Shown one piece after another: positions 8,701-17,007 of a DNA stretch of 64,000 nucleotides. The DNA comes from Pseudomonas sp. R28(2017) (GTDB lineage Bacteria; Pseudomonadota; Gammaproteobacteria; Pseudomonadales; Pseudomonadaceae): assembly GCF_002112505.1 (NCBI RefSeq), contig NZ_NEHW01000001.1, forward strand, positions 372,001-436,000. The letters run 5' to 3'. Below the pieces are notes generated by a model. The model ran no database searches, had not been told where the DNA came from, and was given only the letters and a program-made list of their open reading frames with translations. Position 1 is the stretch's first letter; each line of letters starts with the position of its first letter. Both the position numbers and the translations under genes were made by a program.

Positions 8701-10080
8701 GTGAGCGAATCCATCATGCACTTTGCACCCGTAGAGCACGCCAGCCGTTTCCTGGCAGAAAACCCCGATATCGAACTGTTCGAGCTGTTCATCCTTGACG
8801 CCAACGGCGTGCCACGTGGCAAGTTGCTGCACCGCGAAGAACTGCTGGCGGTGTACCAGAGCGGCCGCCCGCTGCCCAGCACCATCCTCGGCCTGACCCT
8901 CAATGGCGACGACGTGGAAAACTCCGGCCTGGTCTGGGACGTGGGTGACATCGACTGCCGCGCCTACCCCCTGGAAGGCAGCCTGGTGCGCCTGCCCTGG
9001 CGCCGGGTGCCGACTGCGGCGGTGCAGGTCAGCATGCACCCCAGCGAAGGCCTGCCGGCCAGTGTCGCCGACCCGCGCCATGTACTGCTGCGCACCATCG
9101 AGGCGCTCAAGGCTGACGGTTACCACCCGGTGATGGCCTGCGAGCTGGAGTTCTACCTGCTCGACCAGAAGCGCGATGCCCAGGGCCGCCCGCAACCGGC
9201 GCTGGACAACGACGGCGGGCGCCCGCGCAGCACTCAGGTCTATGGCCTGCGCGAGCTGGAACAGATCGAGCCGTTCCTCGCCGACCTCTACGCCGCCTGC
9301 AAGGCCCAAGGCATCCCAGCCCGCACGGCGATCTCCGAGTATGCCCCCGGCCAGGTGGAAATCACCCTGGAACATGGCGATGCGCTGGAGGCGATGGACC
9401 AGGCCGTGCGCTACAAGCGCCTGGTCAAGGGCGTGGCCCATGCCCATGGCATGCAGGCCTGCTTCATGGCCAAGCCGTTCGCGCAACTGGCCGGCACCGG
9501 CATGCACATGCACCTGAGCCTGGCCGACAGCGCCGGCAACAACCTGTTCGCCAGCACCGATCCGGCCGGCACCCCGCTGCTGCGCCAGGCGGTGGCCGGC
9601 ATGCTCCGCCACCTGCATGAATCGCTGCTGCTGTTCTGCCCCAACGCCAACTCGTTCCGCCGCTTCCAGGCCAACAGCTATGCGCCATTGGCGCCGACCT
9701 GGGGTGTCGACAACCGCACCGTCAGCCTGCGCGTGCCCGGCGGCCCGGCCAACAGCCGGCATGTCGAACACCGCATCTGCGGCGCCGACGCCAACCCGTA
9801 CCTGGCCGCCGCCGCCATCCTGGCCGCCAGCCATCGCGGCATCCGCGAGCAGCTCGACCCCGGTGCGCCGGTGGAAGGCAACGGCTATGCCCAGGCCACC
9901 GAACACCTGCCCACCGACTGGCTGACCGCACTCGACGCACTGGAGCGCTCGCACTGGGCGCGCGAAGCGCTCGGCGAGGCGTTTCTCGGCATCTACCTCA
10001 AGGTCAAGCGCGCCGAGTACCGCCAGTTCATGGCCGAAGTCAGCGAGCAGGACTGGCGCTGGTACCTGCACCAGGCCTGA
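8701..10080 (+). CDS. Gamma-glutamylpolyamine synthetase (glutamine synthetase family)
   Basis: A GS-fold ligase, probably joining glutamate to putrescine or another polyamine with ATP, the first step of the gamma-glutamyl route (PuuA/PauA type). N-terminal beta-grasp motif 'LFELFILDANGVPRGK' (about 25-40). The catalytic C-terminal domain shows 'CELEFYLLD', 'GQVEITLEHGDAL', 'GTGMHMHLSL', 'NSFRRFQ' and 'EHRICGADANPYL'. The function rests on its neighbour: a PuuB-type oxidase begins 30 bases downstream. The start is a GTG at 8701 with no convincing Shine-Dalgarno; an in-frame ATG at 8716 ('MHFAPVEHA') is a real alternative. The exact amine cannot be told. Confidence 0.85.
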   Translation: MSESIMHFAPVEHASRFLAENPDIELFELFILDANGVPRGKLLHREELLAVYQSGRPLPSTILGLTLNGDDVENSGLVWDVGDIDCRAYPLEGSLVRLPWRRVPTAAVQVSMHPSEGLPASVADPRHVLLRTIEALKADGYHPVMACELEFYLLDQKRDAQGRPQPALDNDGGRPRSTQVYGLRELEQIEPFLADLYAACKAQGIPARTAISEYAPGQVEITLEHGDALEAMDQAVRYKRLVKGVAHAHGMQACFMAKPFAQLAGTGMHMHLSLADSAGNNLFASTDPAGTPLLRQAVAGMLRHLHESLLLFCPNANSFRRFQANSYAPLAPTWGVDNRTVSLRVPGGPANSRHVEHRICGADANPYLAAAAILAASHRGIREQLDPGAPVEGNGYAQATEHLPTDWLTALDALERSHWAREALGEAFLGIYLKVKRAEYRQFMAEVSEQDWRWYLHQA

Positions 10081-10110
10081 GCCTTACCCCATTCAGAACA
10101 AGGAACACCC

Positions 10111-11418
10111 ATGAACGCAGCATTGAACAATGGCCCGGCCCAGCGCGCGCCGTCCTATTACAGCGCCTCGCTTAACGACCACACCGAGTACCCGCAGCTC
10201 AAGGGCACGGTGCAGGTAGACGTGGCCATCATCGGTGGCGGCTTCACCGGCGTGGCCACCGCCGTGGAACTGGCCGAGCGCGGCCTGAAGGTGGCGATCG
10301 TCGAGACCAACCGCATTGGCTGGGGAGCGAGCGGGCGCAACGGCGGCCAGGTCACCGGCAGCCTGTCGGGTGACGAGGCCATGCGCACGCAGATGCGCAA
10401 CCACCTGGGCGCCGAGGTCGATGATTTCATCTGGCACCTGCGCTGGCGCGGGCACCAGGTCATCGAGCAGCGGGTCGAGCGCTATGGCATCGACTGCGAC
10501 CTCAAGCGCGGCCATCTGCATGCCGCGATGAAGCCCTCGCACATGGAAGAGCTGCGCAGCTTCCAGGCCGAGGCCGAACGCCGCGGCATGGGCGACCAGG
10601 TGCAACTGCTCGACCGCAACGGCGTCGCCGGGCACCTGCAGAGCCCGCTGTACCTGGGCGCCCTGAAGAACCTGCGCAACCTGCACCTGCACCCGCTCAA
10701 CCTGTGCCTGGGCGAAGCCCGCGCCGCCCACAGCCTGGGTGCGCTGATCTTCGAGAACTCCGAAGTGCTGGACATCGTCCACGGCCCGCGCCCGGCGGTC
10801 GTCACTGCCCATGGCCGGGTCGAAGCGCGCCAGGTGATGCTCGCCGGCGACGTCTACCACAAGCTTGAGAAACGCCAGCTCAAGGGCAAGATCTTCCCGG
10901 CCATGGGCGGCATCGTCACCACCGCCCCGCTGGGCGAACTGGCGCAGCAGATCAACCCACAGGACCTGGCGGTATACGACTGCCGCTTCGTGCTCGACTA
11001 CTACCGCCTGACCGCTGACAAGCGCTTGCTGTTCGGCGGCGGCGCCAACTACTCGGGCAAGGATTCGCGTGATATCGAAGGCGAGCTGCGCCCCTGCATC
11101 GAGCGTACCTTCCCGGCGCTCAAGGGCGTGCCGATCGAGTTCCAGTGGAGCTGCGCGATGGGCATCGTGGTCAACCGCATTCCGCAACTGGGCAAGCTGT
11201 CGGACAACGTCTGGTACTGCCAGGGCTATTCCGGGCACGGCATCGCCACCAGCCACATCATGGGCGAGATCATGGCTGAGGCGCTGACGGGAACGCTGGA
11301 GAAGTTCGACACCTTCGCGCAGTGCAAGCACGTGCGGGTGCCGATGGGGGACTTGCTGGGCAACCCGCTGCTGGCGGCGGGGATGTGGTACTACCAGATG
11401 CTGGAAAAACTGCGCTGA
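10111..11418 (+). CDS. Gamma-glutamylputrescine oxidoreductase (PuuB/PauB-like)
   Basis: A 435-residue FAD-dependent amine oxidoreductase of the DAO family, expected to oxidise gamma-glutamylpolyamine to the aldehyde. The dinucleotide-binding motif IIGGGFTGVATAVELAERG starts at about residue 40. 'GWGASGRNGGQVTGS' is the FAD-contact motif of PuuB-type enzymes, and the C-terminal 'CQGYSGHGIATSHIMGE' closes the fold. 'aacaaggaacaccc' gives a Shine-Dalgarno. It is co-directional with the glutamylpolyamine synthetase and probably in one transcript; a REPIN follows the stop. Confidence 0.88.
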   Translation: MNAALNNGPAQRAPSYYSASLNDHTEYPQLKGTVQVDVAIIGGGFTGVATAVELAERGLKVAIVETNRIGWGASGRNGGQVTGSLSGDEAMRTQMRNHLGAEVDDFIWHLRWRGHQVIEQRVERYGIDCDLKRGHLHAAMKPSHMEELRSFQAEAERRGMGDQVQLLDRNGVAGHLQSPLYLGALKNLRNLHLHPLNLCLGEARAAHSLGALIFENSEVLDIVHGPRPAVVTAHGRVEARQVMLAGDVYHKLEKRQLKGKIFPAMGGIVTTAPLGELAQQINPQDLAVYDCRFVLDYYRLTADKRLLFGGGANYSGKDSRDIEGELRPCIERTFPALKGVPIEFQWSCAMGIVVNRIPQLGKLSDNVWYCQGYSGHGIATSHIMGEIMAEALTGTLEKFDTFAQCKHVRVPMGDLLGNPLLAAGMWYYQMLEKLR

Positions 11419-11424
11419 CTCCAC

Positions 11425-11519
11425 GGGCCCATTCGCGGGCAAGCCCGCTCCCACAGGGACAGCACAACATTTAAGTAATGTGCCGTACCTGTGGGAGCGG
11501 GCTTGCCCGCGAAAAGGCC
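11425..11519. repeat. REPIN
   Basis: Inverted REP pair (first unit from 11425, second ending at 11519) in the 112-base gap between the convergent ends of the PuuB-like gene and fadD1. Confidence 0.87.
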
Positions 11520-11530
11520 AGTGAGGTCGA

Positions 11531-13228
11531 TCAGGCGATCTTCTTCAAGCCCTGCTTCTTCAGCTCTTCATCGCGCAGTTCACGGCGCAGGATCTTGCCG
11601 ACGTTGGTGGTCGGCAGCGCATCGCGGAACTCGATGTAACGCGGCACCTTGTAGCCGGTGACGTTGGCACGCATGTGCTCCATCACCTGCTCCTTGGTCA
11701 CGGTCATGCCCGGCTTGACCACGATGAACACCTTGATCACTTCACCCGACTTCTCGTCCGGCACACCGATGGCTGCGCACTGCAGCACGCCCGGCAAGGC
11801 GGCGAGCACGTCTTCGAGCTCGTTGGGGTACACGTTGAAGCCCGAGACCAGGATCATGTCCTTCTTGCGGTCGACGATGCGCATGTAGCCATCTGGCTGG
11901 ATCAGCGCGATGTCGCCGGTCTTCAGCCAGCCCTCGCTGTCGAGGATCTCGCGGGTGGCGTCTTCACGCTGCCAGTAGCCCTTCATCACCTGCGGGCCCT
12001 TGACGCACAGCTCGCCGGTTTCGCCCAGCGCCAGCTCGTTGCCGGCATCGTCGATGACCTTGCACAGCGTCGATGGCACCGGGATGCCGATGGTACCCAC
12101 CTGGTTGGCCTCGGCCGGGTTCACCGCCGCCACCGGGCTGGTCTCGGTCATGCCGTAGCCTTCGCAGATGGCGCAGCCGGTGACGCTCTTCCAGCGCTCG
12201 GCCACGCTTAACTGCAGGGCCATGCCGCCGGACAGGGTGATCTTCAGCGCCGAGAAGTCCAGGGCGCGGAAGGCCTCGTTGTTGCACAGCGCAACGAACA
12301 GCGTGTTGAGGCCGACGAAGCCGCTGAACTTCCACTTGCCCAGCTCCTTGACCATTGCCGGCAGGTCGCGTGGGTTGCTGATCAGCACGTTGTGGTTGCC
12401 GATCAGCATCATCGCCATGCAATGGAAGGTAAAGGCATAGATGTGGTACAGCGGCAGCGGGGTGATGAGGATCTCGCAGCCTTCCTGCAGGTTCGAGCCC
12501 ATCAGCGCCCGGCACTGCAGCATGTTGGCCACCAGGTTGCGGTGGGTCAGCATCGCGCCCTTGGCCACGCCGGTGGTACCGCCGGTATACTGCAGCACGG
12601 CCACGTCGTTGGCTTGCGGGTTGGCTTCGGTGACCGGCTGGCCCTTGCCCAGCGCCAGGGTGTCATTGAAGCGCACGGCACGCGGCAGGTTGTAGGCCGG
12701 CACCATCTTCTTCACGTACTTGATCACGCTGTTGATGAGCAGGCGCTTGAGCGGTGGCAACAGGTCGGCCACTTCGGTAACGATGACGTGCTTGACCTGG
12801 GTCTTGGGCACCACCTTCTCGGCCAGGTGCGCCATGTTGGCCAGGCACACCAAGGCCTTGGCCCCGGAATCGTTGAACTGGTGTTCCATTTCCCGCACGG
12901 TATACAGTGGGTTGGTGTTGACCACGATCAGGCCGGCGCGCATTGCACCGAATACCGCTACCGGGTATTGCAGGACATTGGGCAGCTGGACGGCAATGCG
13001 GTCACCCGGCTTGAGGTCGGTATGCTGCTGCAGCCAGGCCGCGAAAGCGCCTGACAGCGCATAGAGCTCGCCGTAGGTGATAGTCTTGCCCAGGTTGCTA
13101 AAGGCCGGTTTATTGGCAAAGCGTTGGCAGGATTGCTTGAGTACCGCCTGGATATTGGGGAATTCGTCAGGATTGATTTCCGCCGTAATCCCGGCTGGGT
13201 ATTTATCCTTCCAAAAATTTTCGATCAT
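11531..13228 (-). CDS. fadD1: Long-chain fatty-acid-CoA ligase FadD1
   Basis: Adenylate-forming acyl-CoA synthetase of 565 residues that activates fatty acids with ATP and CoA at the inner membrane for beta-oxidation. The P-loop YTGGTTGVAKG is at residues 214-224, 'EGYGMTETSP' follows, and the C-terminal hinge and catalytic Lys region ('VDRKKDMILVSGFNVYP', 'TNVGKILRREL') are intact. An upstream in-frame start at 13267 is possible, but 'gaaggagtgggcttcc' before the ATG at 13228 decides for 'MIENFWKDKYP'. It lies downstream of a second, clearly paralogous fadD on the same strand, separated by a 317-base gap with a hairpin, so it probably has its own promoter. Confidence 0.94.
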   Translation of the reverse strand: MIENFWKDKYPAGITAEINPDEFPNIQAVLKQSCQRFANKPAFSNLGKTITYGELYALSGAFAAWLQQHTDLKPGDRIAVQLPNVLQYPVAVFGAMRAGLIVVNTNPLYTVREMEHQFNDSGAKALVCLANMAHLAEKVVPKTQVKHVIVTEVADLLPPLKRLLINSVIKYVKKMVPAYNLPRAVRFNDTLALGKGQPVTEANPQANDVAVLQYTGGTTGVAKGAMLTHRNLVANMLQCRALMGSNLQEGCEILITPLPLYHIYAFTFHCMAMMLIGNHNVLISNPRDLPAMVKELGKWKFSGFVGLNTLFVALCNNEAFRALDFSALKITLSGGMALQLSVAERWKSVTGCAICEGYGMTETSPVAAVNPAEANQVGTIGIPVPSTLCKVIDDAGNELALGETGELCVKGPQVMKGYWQREDATREILDSEGWLKTGDIALIQPDGYMRIVDRKKDMILVSGFNVYPNELEDVLAALPGVLQCAAIGVPDEKSGEVIKVFIVVKPGMTVTKEQVMEHMRANVTGYKVPRYIEFRDALPTTNVGKILRRELRDEELKKQGLKKIA

Positions 13229-13545
13229 GGAAGCCCACTCCTTCAGCAACAGCGAAGTTCGATTCACGCGTCGATGCGTTTATTATTGATATGTGATGAG
13301 GGTTCGTTGCAAACCTGATCATCTGAAAGCGGCCCGAGAGTAACAGCTTTAAATGGGGTCGCCTAGGGGCCAAGAACGGCCTCTCAGTCACAAAAATGAC
13401 TCAATGAACGATACAGGTCATTTTTAGAGTAATTGCCCAAAATGTCGCAAATCGGGCTGTAAGCTGCCGGCTAGAGCACCTTAGAAGCATTCGCGGGCAA
13501 GTCGGGGCGCCGAACCGACTTGCCCGCGAAGAAGCACATTCGGTA
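13229..13545. promoter_or_regulatory. fadD2-fadD1 intergenic region
   Basis: A gap between two co-directional acyl-CoA ligase genes. Its right end is the perfect palindrome at 13490-13530 just after fadD2. The left part is relatively AT-rich and probably holds the fadD1 promoter. Reading the minus strand, TTGCAA (about 13311) and the AT-rich 'caataataaac' near 13285 are weak -35/-10 candidates. I could not find a clean PsrA/FadR-type palindrome by eye. Confidence 0.4.
13490..13530 (-). terminator. 16-bp perfect palindrome after fadD2
   Basis: TTCGCGGGCAAGTCGG (13490-13505) and its exact complement (13515-13530), separated by nine bases, 15 bases beyond the fadD2 stop. The outer 'ttcgcgggcaag' is REP sequence, but the REP 'cccgctcccacag' flank is missing. 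It behaves as a single-unit hairpin. There is no U-tract, so termination is only probable. Confidence 0.6.
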
Positions 13546-15234
13546 TCAGGCTATGTCACGCAATTCGCGCCTCAGGATCTTGCCCACCGGTGTCATCGGC
13601 AGCGACTCGCGCACCACGATGTGCTTGGGTACCTTGTAGCCGGTGAAGTTGGCCTTGCAGTAGGCCTTCAGGTCTTCGACGCTCACCCCGCCCTCACGCG
13701 CCACCACGAACAGCTTCACCGCCTCCCCCGAGCGCTCGTCCGGCACGCCGATGGCCGCGCAATTGGCCACCTGCGGATGGCCCATCACCACATCCTCGAT
13801 CTCGTTGGGGTACACATTGAAGCCGGAGACGATGATCATGTCCTTCTTGCGGTCGACGATGCGGGTAAAACCGTCCGGGTCGATCACCGCGATATCGCCG
13901 GTCTTGAACCAGCCCTCGGCATCCAGCGCCTGCGCCGTGGCCTCTGGTTGCTGCCAGTAGCCCTTCATCACCTGCGGGCCCTTGATGCACAACTCGCCGC
14001 GCTCACCCAGCGGCTGTTCGTTGCCGTCATCGTCGATGACCTTGAATAACGTGCCGGCCACCGGCATACCCACCGTACCCAGCCGTGCGAGATGGCCGTA
14101 GGGGTTGGTACTGGCTACCGGCGAGGTCTCGGTCAGGCCATACCCCTCGACGATGCGGCAACCGGTGAGTTCCTCCCATCGCTCGGCAGTGGCCTTGACC
14201 AGCGCGGTGCCGCCGGAGTTGGTGACTTTCAGTGCAGAGAAGTCCAGCTGGCGGAAGCCGGGGTGGTCCATCAGTGCGACGAACAACGTGTTCAACCCCA
14301 GCAGCATGGAAAAACGCCACTTGCCCAGTTCCTTGATGAAGCCAGGGATATCGCGAGGGTTGGTGATCAGCACGTTGTGGTTGCCGGTGACCATCATGCA
14401 CATGCAGTTCGCGGTAAAGGCGTAGATGTGATACAGCGGCAGCGGCGCGATCATTACCTCCTGGCCTTCCTTGATCAGCGGCTGCCCGTCCGAGCCTCGC
14501 TGGGAGAGACAGGCCAGCACCTGCAGCATGTTGGCCACCAGGTTGCCGTGCGTGAGCATGGCCCCCTTGGCCAGGCCCGTGGTGCCGCCGGTGTACTGCA
14601 GCACGGCGATGTCGTCGAGGGCGAGTGGCACCGGCTTGTGCGTCAGGCTGCGGCCTTCGCGCAGAACCTGCTTGAACGGGATGGCCTGGGGCAGGTGATA
14701 GGCCGGGACCATTTTCTTCAGTTTGTCGACCACGGTGTTGACCAGCCAGCCCTTGGCCGCGGGCAGCAGGTCGCCCATCTTCGCCTCGATCAGGTACTCG
14801 ATACCGGTATCGGGCAGCACCTCCTGGACGCGCTTGCCGAACATGTTCAAGTACACCAGGGCACGGGCGCCGGCGTCCTTGAACTGGTGACGCATCTCGC
14901 GCTCGGTATACAGCGGGTTGGTGTTGACCACGATCAGCCCGGCGCGCAGGGCGCCGAACACGGCAATCGGGTACTGCAGGACGTTGGGCATCTGCACCGC
15001 GATGCGGTCGCCTGGCTTGAGGTCGGTGTGCTGCTGCAGCCAGGCGGCGAAGGCGGCCGAGTGGCGCTCCAGCTCGGCGTAGCTCAGGGTCACGCCGAGG
15101 TTGCTGAACGCCGGGCGTTCGGCGAAGCGCTTGCAGGAGCGTTCGAACACCTCGACGACCGAAGCGTACGCGTGGATGTCGATGGTGGAAGGCACGCCCT
15201 CGGGGCGTTTGTCATTCCAGAAGTCGGCTTGCAT
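13546..15234 (-). CDS. fadD2: Long-chain fatty-acid-CoA ligase FadD2
   Basis: A 562-residue acyl-CoA synthetase, paralogous to the adjacent fadD1: residues 62-110 are nearly identical in the two ('AAFAAWLQQHTDLKPGDRIA' is shared), and the P-loop YTGGTTGLAKG lies at the same position (214). 'EGYGLTETSPVAS' and 'PVGKILRRELRDI' complete the fold. Shine-Dalgarno 'agaggaac' precedes the ATG. In P. aeruginosa the tandem FadD pair differs in fatty-acid chain preference and expression; that is known there and inferred here. Confidence 0.94.
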   Translation of the reverse strand: MQADFWNDKRPEGVPSTIDIHAYASVVEVFERSCKRFAERPAFSNLGVTLSYAELERHSAAFAAWLQQHTDLKPGDRIAVQMPNVLQYPIAVFGALRAGLIVVNTNPLYTEREMRHQFKDAGARALVYLNMFGKRVQEVLPDTGIEYLIEAKMGDLLPAAKGWLVNTVVDKLKKMVPAYHLPQAIPFKQVLREGRSLTHKPVPLALDDIAVLQYTGGTTGLAKGAMLTHGNLVANMLQVLACLSQRGSDGQPLIKEGQEVMIAPLPLYHIYAFTANCMCMMVTGNHNVLITNPRDIPGFIKELGKWRFSMLLGLNTLFVALMDHPGFRQLDFSALKVTNSGGTALVKATAERWEELTGCRIVEGYGLTETSPVASTNPYGHLARLGTVGMPVAGTLFKVIDDDGNEQPLGERGELCIKGPQVMKGYWQQPEATAQALDAEGWFKTGDIAVIDPDGFTRIVDRKKDMIIVSGFNVYPNEIEDVVMGHPQVANCAAIGVPDERSGEAVKLFVVAREGGVSVEDLKAYCKANFTGYKVPKHIVVRESLPMTPVGKILRRELRDIA

Positions 15235-15444
15235 TTATTATTGTTCCTCTGCCTGAGCTCGCGCGGATTCCTTGCCCTGTTTGCCTGCTGGCAAAAAGGC
15301 GTTGATCCGACGTTAGCAGGTAAGGCCGAGGTGGCATATACGCCAAGTGCCGCCATTAACATTGTGAATCTTATTTGTGCCCTTCCTGCAATCCGGCCGG
15401 TTGTGCATACACTGTGCGGGTACCCTTCGCGCAAAGGATTCGCC

Positions 15445-16389
15445 ATGCCCCATGACGCCTTCTGGCTGCCTGCCAGCGAGCATTGCCGGCTGTACGTGCA
15501 CCAATGGCTGCCGGCGACACCGGTCAAGGCCGTGGTGCTGCTGGCGCATGGCATGGCCGAGCATGCCGGGCGCTACCAGCGCCTCGGCCAGGCCCTCAGC
15601 GATGCCGGCTACGCCCTGCTGGCACCGGACCTGCGCGGCCACGGGCGCACCGCCGAGCAAGGCAGCCTCGGCCTGTTCGCCCGGCAACATGGCTGGAATG
15701 CCGTGGTCAACGACCTTGGCCTGCTGGCCCAGCACATCGGCCAGCAGTTCCCCTGCACCCCGCTGTTCCTGTTCGGCCACAGCATGGGCAGCTATATTGC
15801 CCAGGCCTACCTCATCCACCACAGCGCCAGCCTGCAGGGGGCGATTCTCAGTGGTTCCAACTTCCAGCCCGCTGCGCTGTACCGGGCGGCCCGCCTGATT
15901 GCGCGCCTGGAAGCCTGGCGCCAGGGGCCACTGGGCAAGAGCGCACTGATCGAGTGGCTGTCGTTCGGCTCGTTCAACCAGGCCTTCAAGCCCAACCGCA
16001 GTGCTTTCGACTGGCTCAGCCGTGACCCGGAGGAAGTGGACAAGTACGTCAACGATCCGCTGTGCGGCTTTCGCTGCAGCAACCAGCTGTGGCTCGACCT
16101 GCTGCAGGGGCTGGCGCAGATCAGCCAGGCGCGCAACCTCGCGCAGATCGACCCGAACCTGCCCATGCTGGTGATTGGCGGCGAATGTGATCCGGTGAGT
16201 GCCGGCAAGCGTCTCACCCATCTGGCCGACGCCCTGCGCGCGACCGGCAATCGACATGTACAGCTGCGCGTCTATCCTGAGGCGCGGCATGAAGTGCTAA
16301 ACGAAATCAATCGGGACGAGGTCACCGCCGATATCCTCGCATGGCTTGAGCAGGCACTGGCCCTTGGCCGCCCTGCTCGCAGTGAATGA
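15445..16389 (+). CDS. Alpha/beta hydrolase, monoacylglycerol lipase/lysophospholipase type
   Basis: A 314-residue serine hydrolase of the PldB/Hydrolase_4 family. 'VVLLAHGMAEHAGRY' (about 30-44) is the oxyanion-hole region of monoacylglycerol lipases. The nucleophile elbow is GHSMGS (Ser113), 'GGECDPVS' carries the acid and 'YPEARHEVLNE' the His. The frame extends far upstream, antisense to fadD2, but 'aaaggattcgcc' before the ATG at 15445 fixes the start. It is divergent from fadD2 and 33 bases ahead of phaJ1, suggesting a lipid-turnover group. Confidence 0.88.
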   Translation: MPHDAFWLPASEHCRLYVHQWLPATPVKAVVLLAHGMAEHAGRYQRLGQALSDAGYALLAPDLRGHGRTAEQGSLGLFARQHGWNAVVNDLGLLAQHIGQQFPCTPLFLFGHSMGSYIAQAYLIHHSASLQGAILSGSNFQPAALYRAARLIARLEAWRQGPLGKSALIEWLSFGSFNQAFKPNRSAFDWLSRDPEEVDKYVNDPLCGFRCSNQLWLDLLQGLAQISQARNLAQIDPNLPMLVIGGECDPVSAGKRLTHLADALRATGNRHVQLRVYPEARHEVLNEINRDEVTADILAWLEQALALGRPARSE

Positions 16390-16422
16390 TATCGGCCTCG
16401 TCCGCCTATCAAGGAAACGCCA

Positions 16423-16893
16423 ATGACCCAGGTCACCAACACGCCTTACGAAGCTTTGGAAGTCGGCCAGAAAGCCAGTTACGAAAAGTCTGTCGAAGAA
16501 CGCGACATCCAGCTGTTCGCCGCGATGTCCGGTGACCACAACCCCGTGCACCTGGATGCCGAATTCGCCGCCAAGAGCATGTTCAAGGAGCGCATCGCCC
16601 ACGGCATGTTCAGCGGTGCGCTGATCAGCGCCGCTGTGGCCTGCACCCTGCCTGGCCCGGGCACCATCTACCTGGGCCAGAAGATGAGTTTCCAGAAGCC
16701 GGTGAAGATCGGCGACACCCTGACCGTGCGCCTGGAAATCCTCGAGAAGCTGCCCAAGTTCAAGGTGCGTATCGCGACCAATGTGTACAACCAGAACGAT
16801 GAACTGGTGGTCGAGGGTGAGGCCGAGATCCTTGCGCCGCGCAAACAGCAGACCGTCGAGCTGGTATCGCCGCCGAACTTTGTCGCCAGCTGA
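16423..16893 (+). CDS. phaJ1: (R)-specific enoyl-CoA hydratase PhaJ1 (MaoC-like)
   Basis: A 156-residue single hot-dog protein. The MaoC hydratase dyad is present in 'MSGDHNPVHLD' (Asp38, His43). It hydrates trans-2-enoyl-CoA to (R)-3-hydroxyacyl-CoA, linking beta-oxidation to polyhydroxyalkanoate monomers. Length and position after the tandem fadD genes and the lysophospholipase match the Pseudomonas phaJ1 locus. 'aaggaaac' is the Shine-Dalgarno. Probably co-transcribed with the hydrolase upstream. Confidence 0.88.
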   Translation: MTQVTNTPYEALEVGQKASYEKSVEERDIQLFAAMSGDHNPVHLDAEFAAKSMFKERIAHGMFSGALISAAVACTLPGPGTIYLGQKMSFQKPVKIGDTLTVRLEILEKLPKFKVRIATNVYNQNDELVVEGEAEILAPRKQQTVELVSPPNFVAS

Positions 16894-16906
16894 TAAAAGT
16901 GCTGGA

Positions 16907-17000
16907 TTCTTCGCGGGCAAGCCCGCTCCCACAGAATTCGCGCAGTTCCTGAATACTGTGCTGTACCTGTGGGAGCGGGCTCGCCCGCGAATGGGCCGGC
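16907..17000. repeat. REPIN
   Basis: Inverted REP pair, units at about 16907-16936 and 16965-17000, between the convergent ends of phaJ1 and the ECF sigma gene. The two arms differ at the stem centre (gggcaagccc against gggctcgccc). Confidence 0.86.
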
Positions 17001-17007
17001 AAAACCA

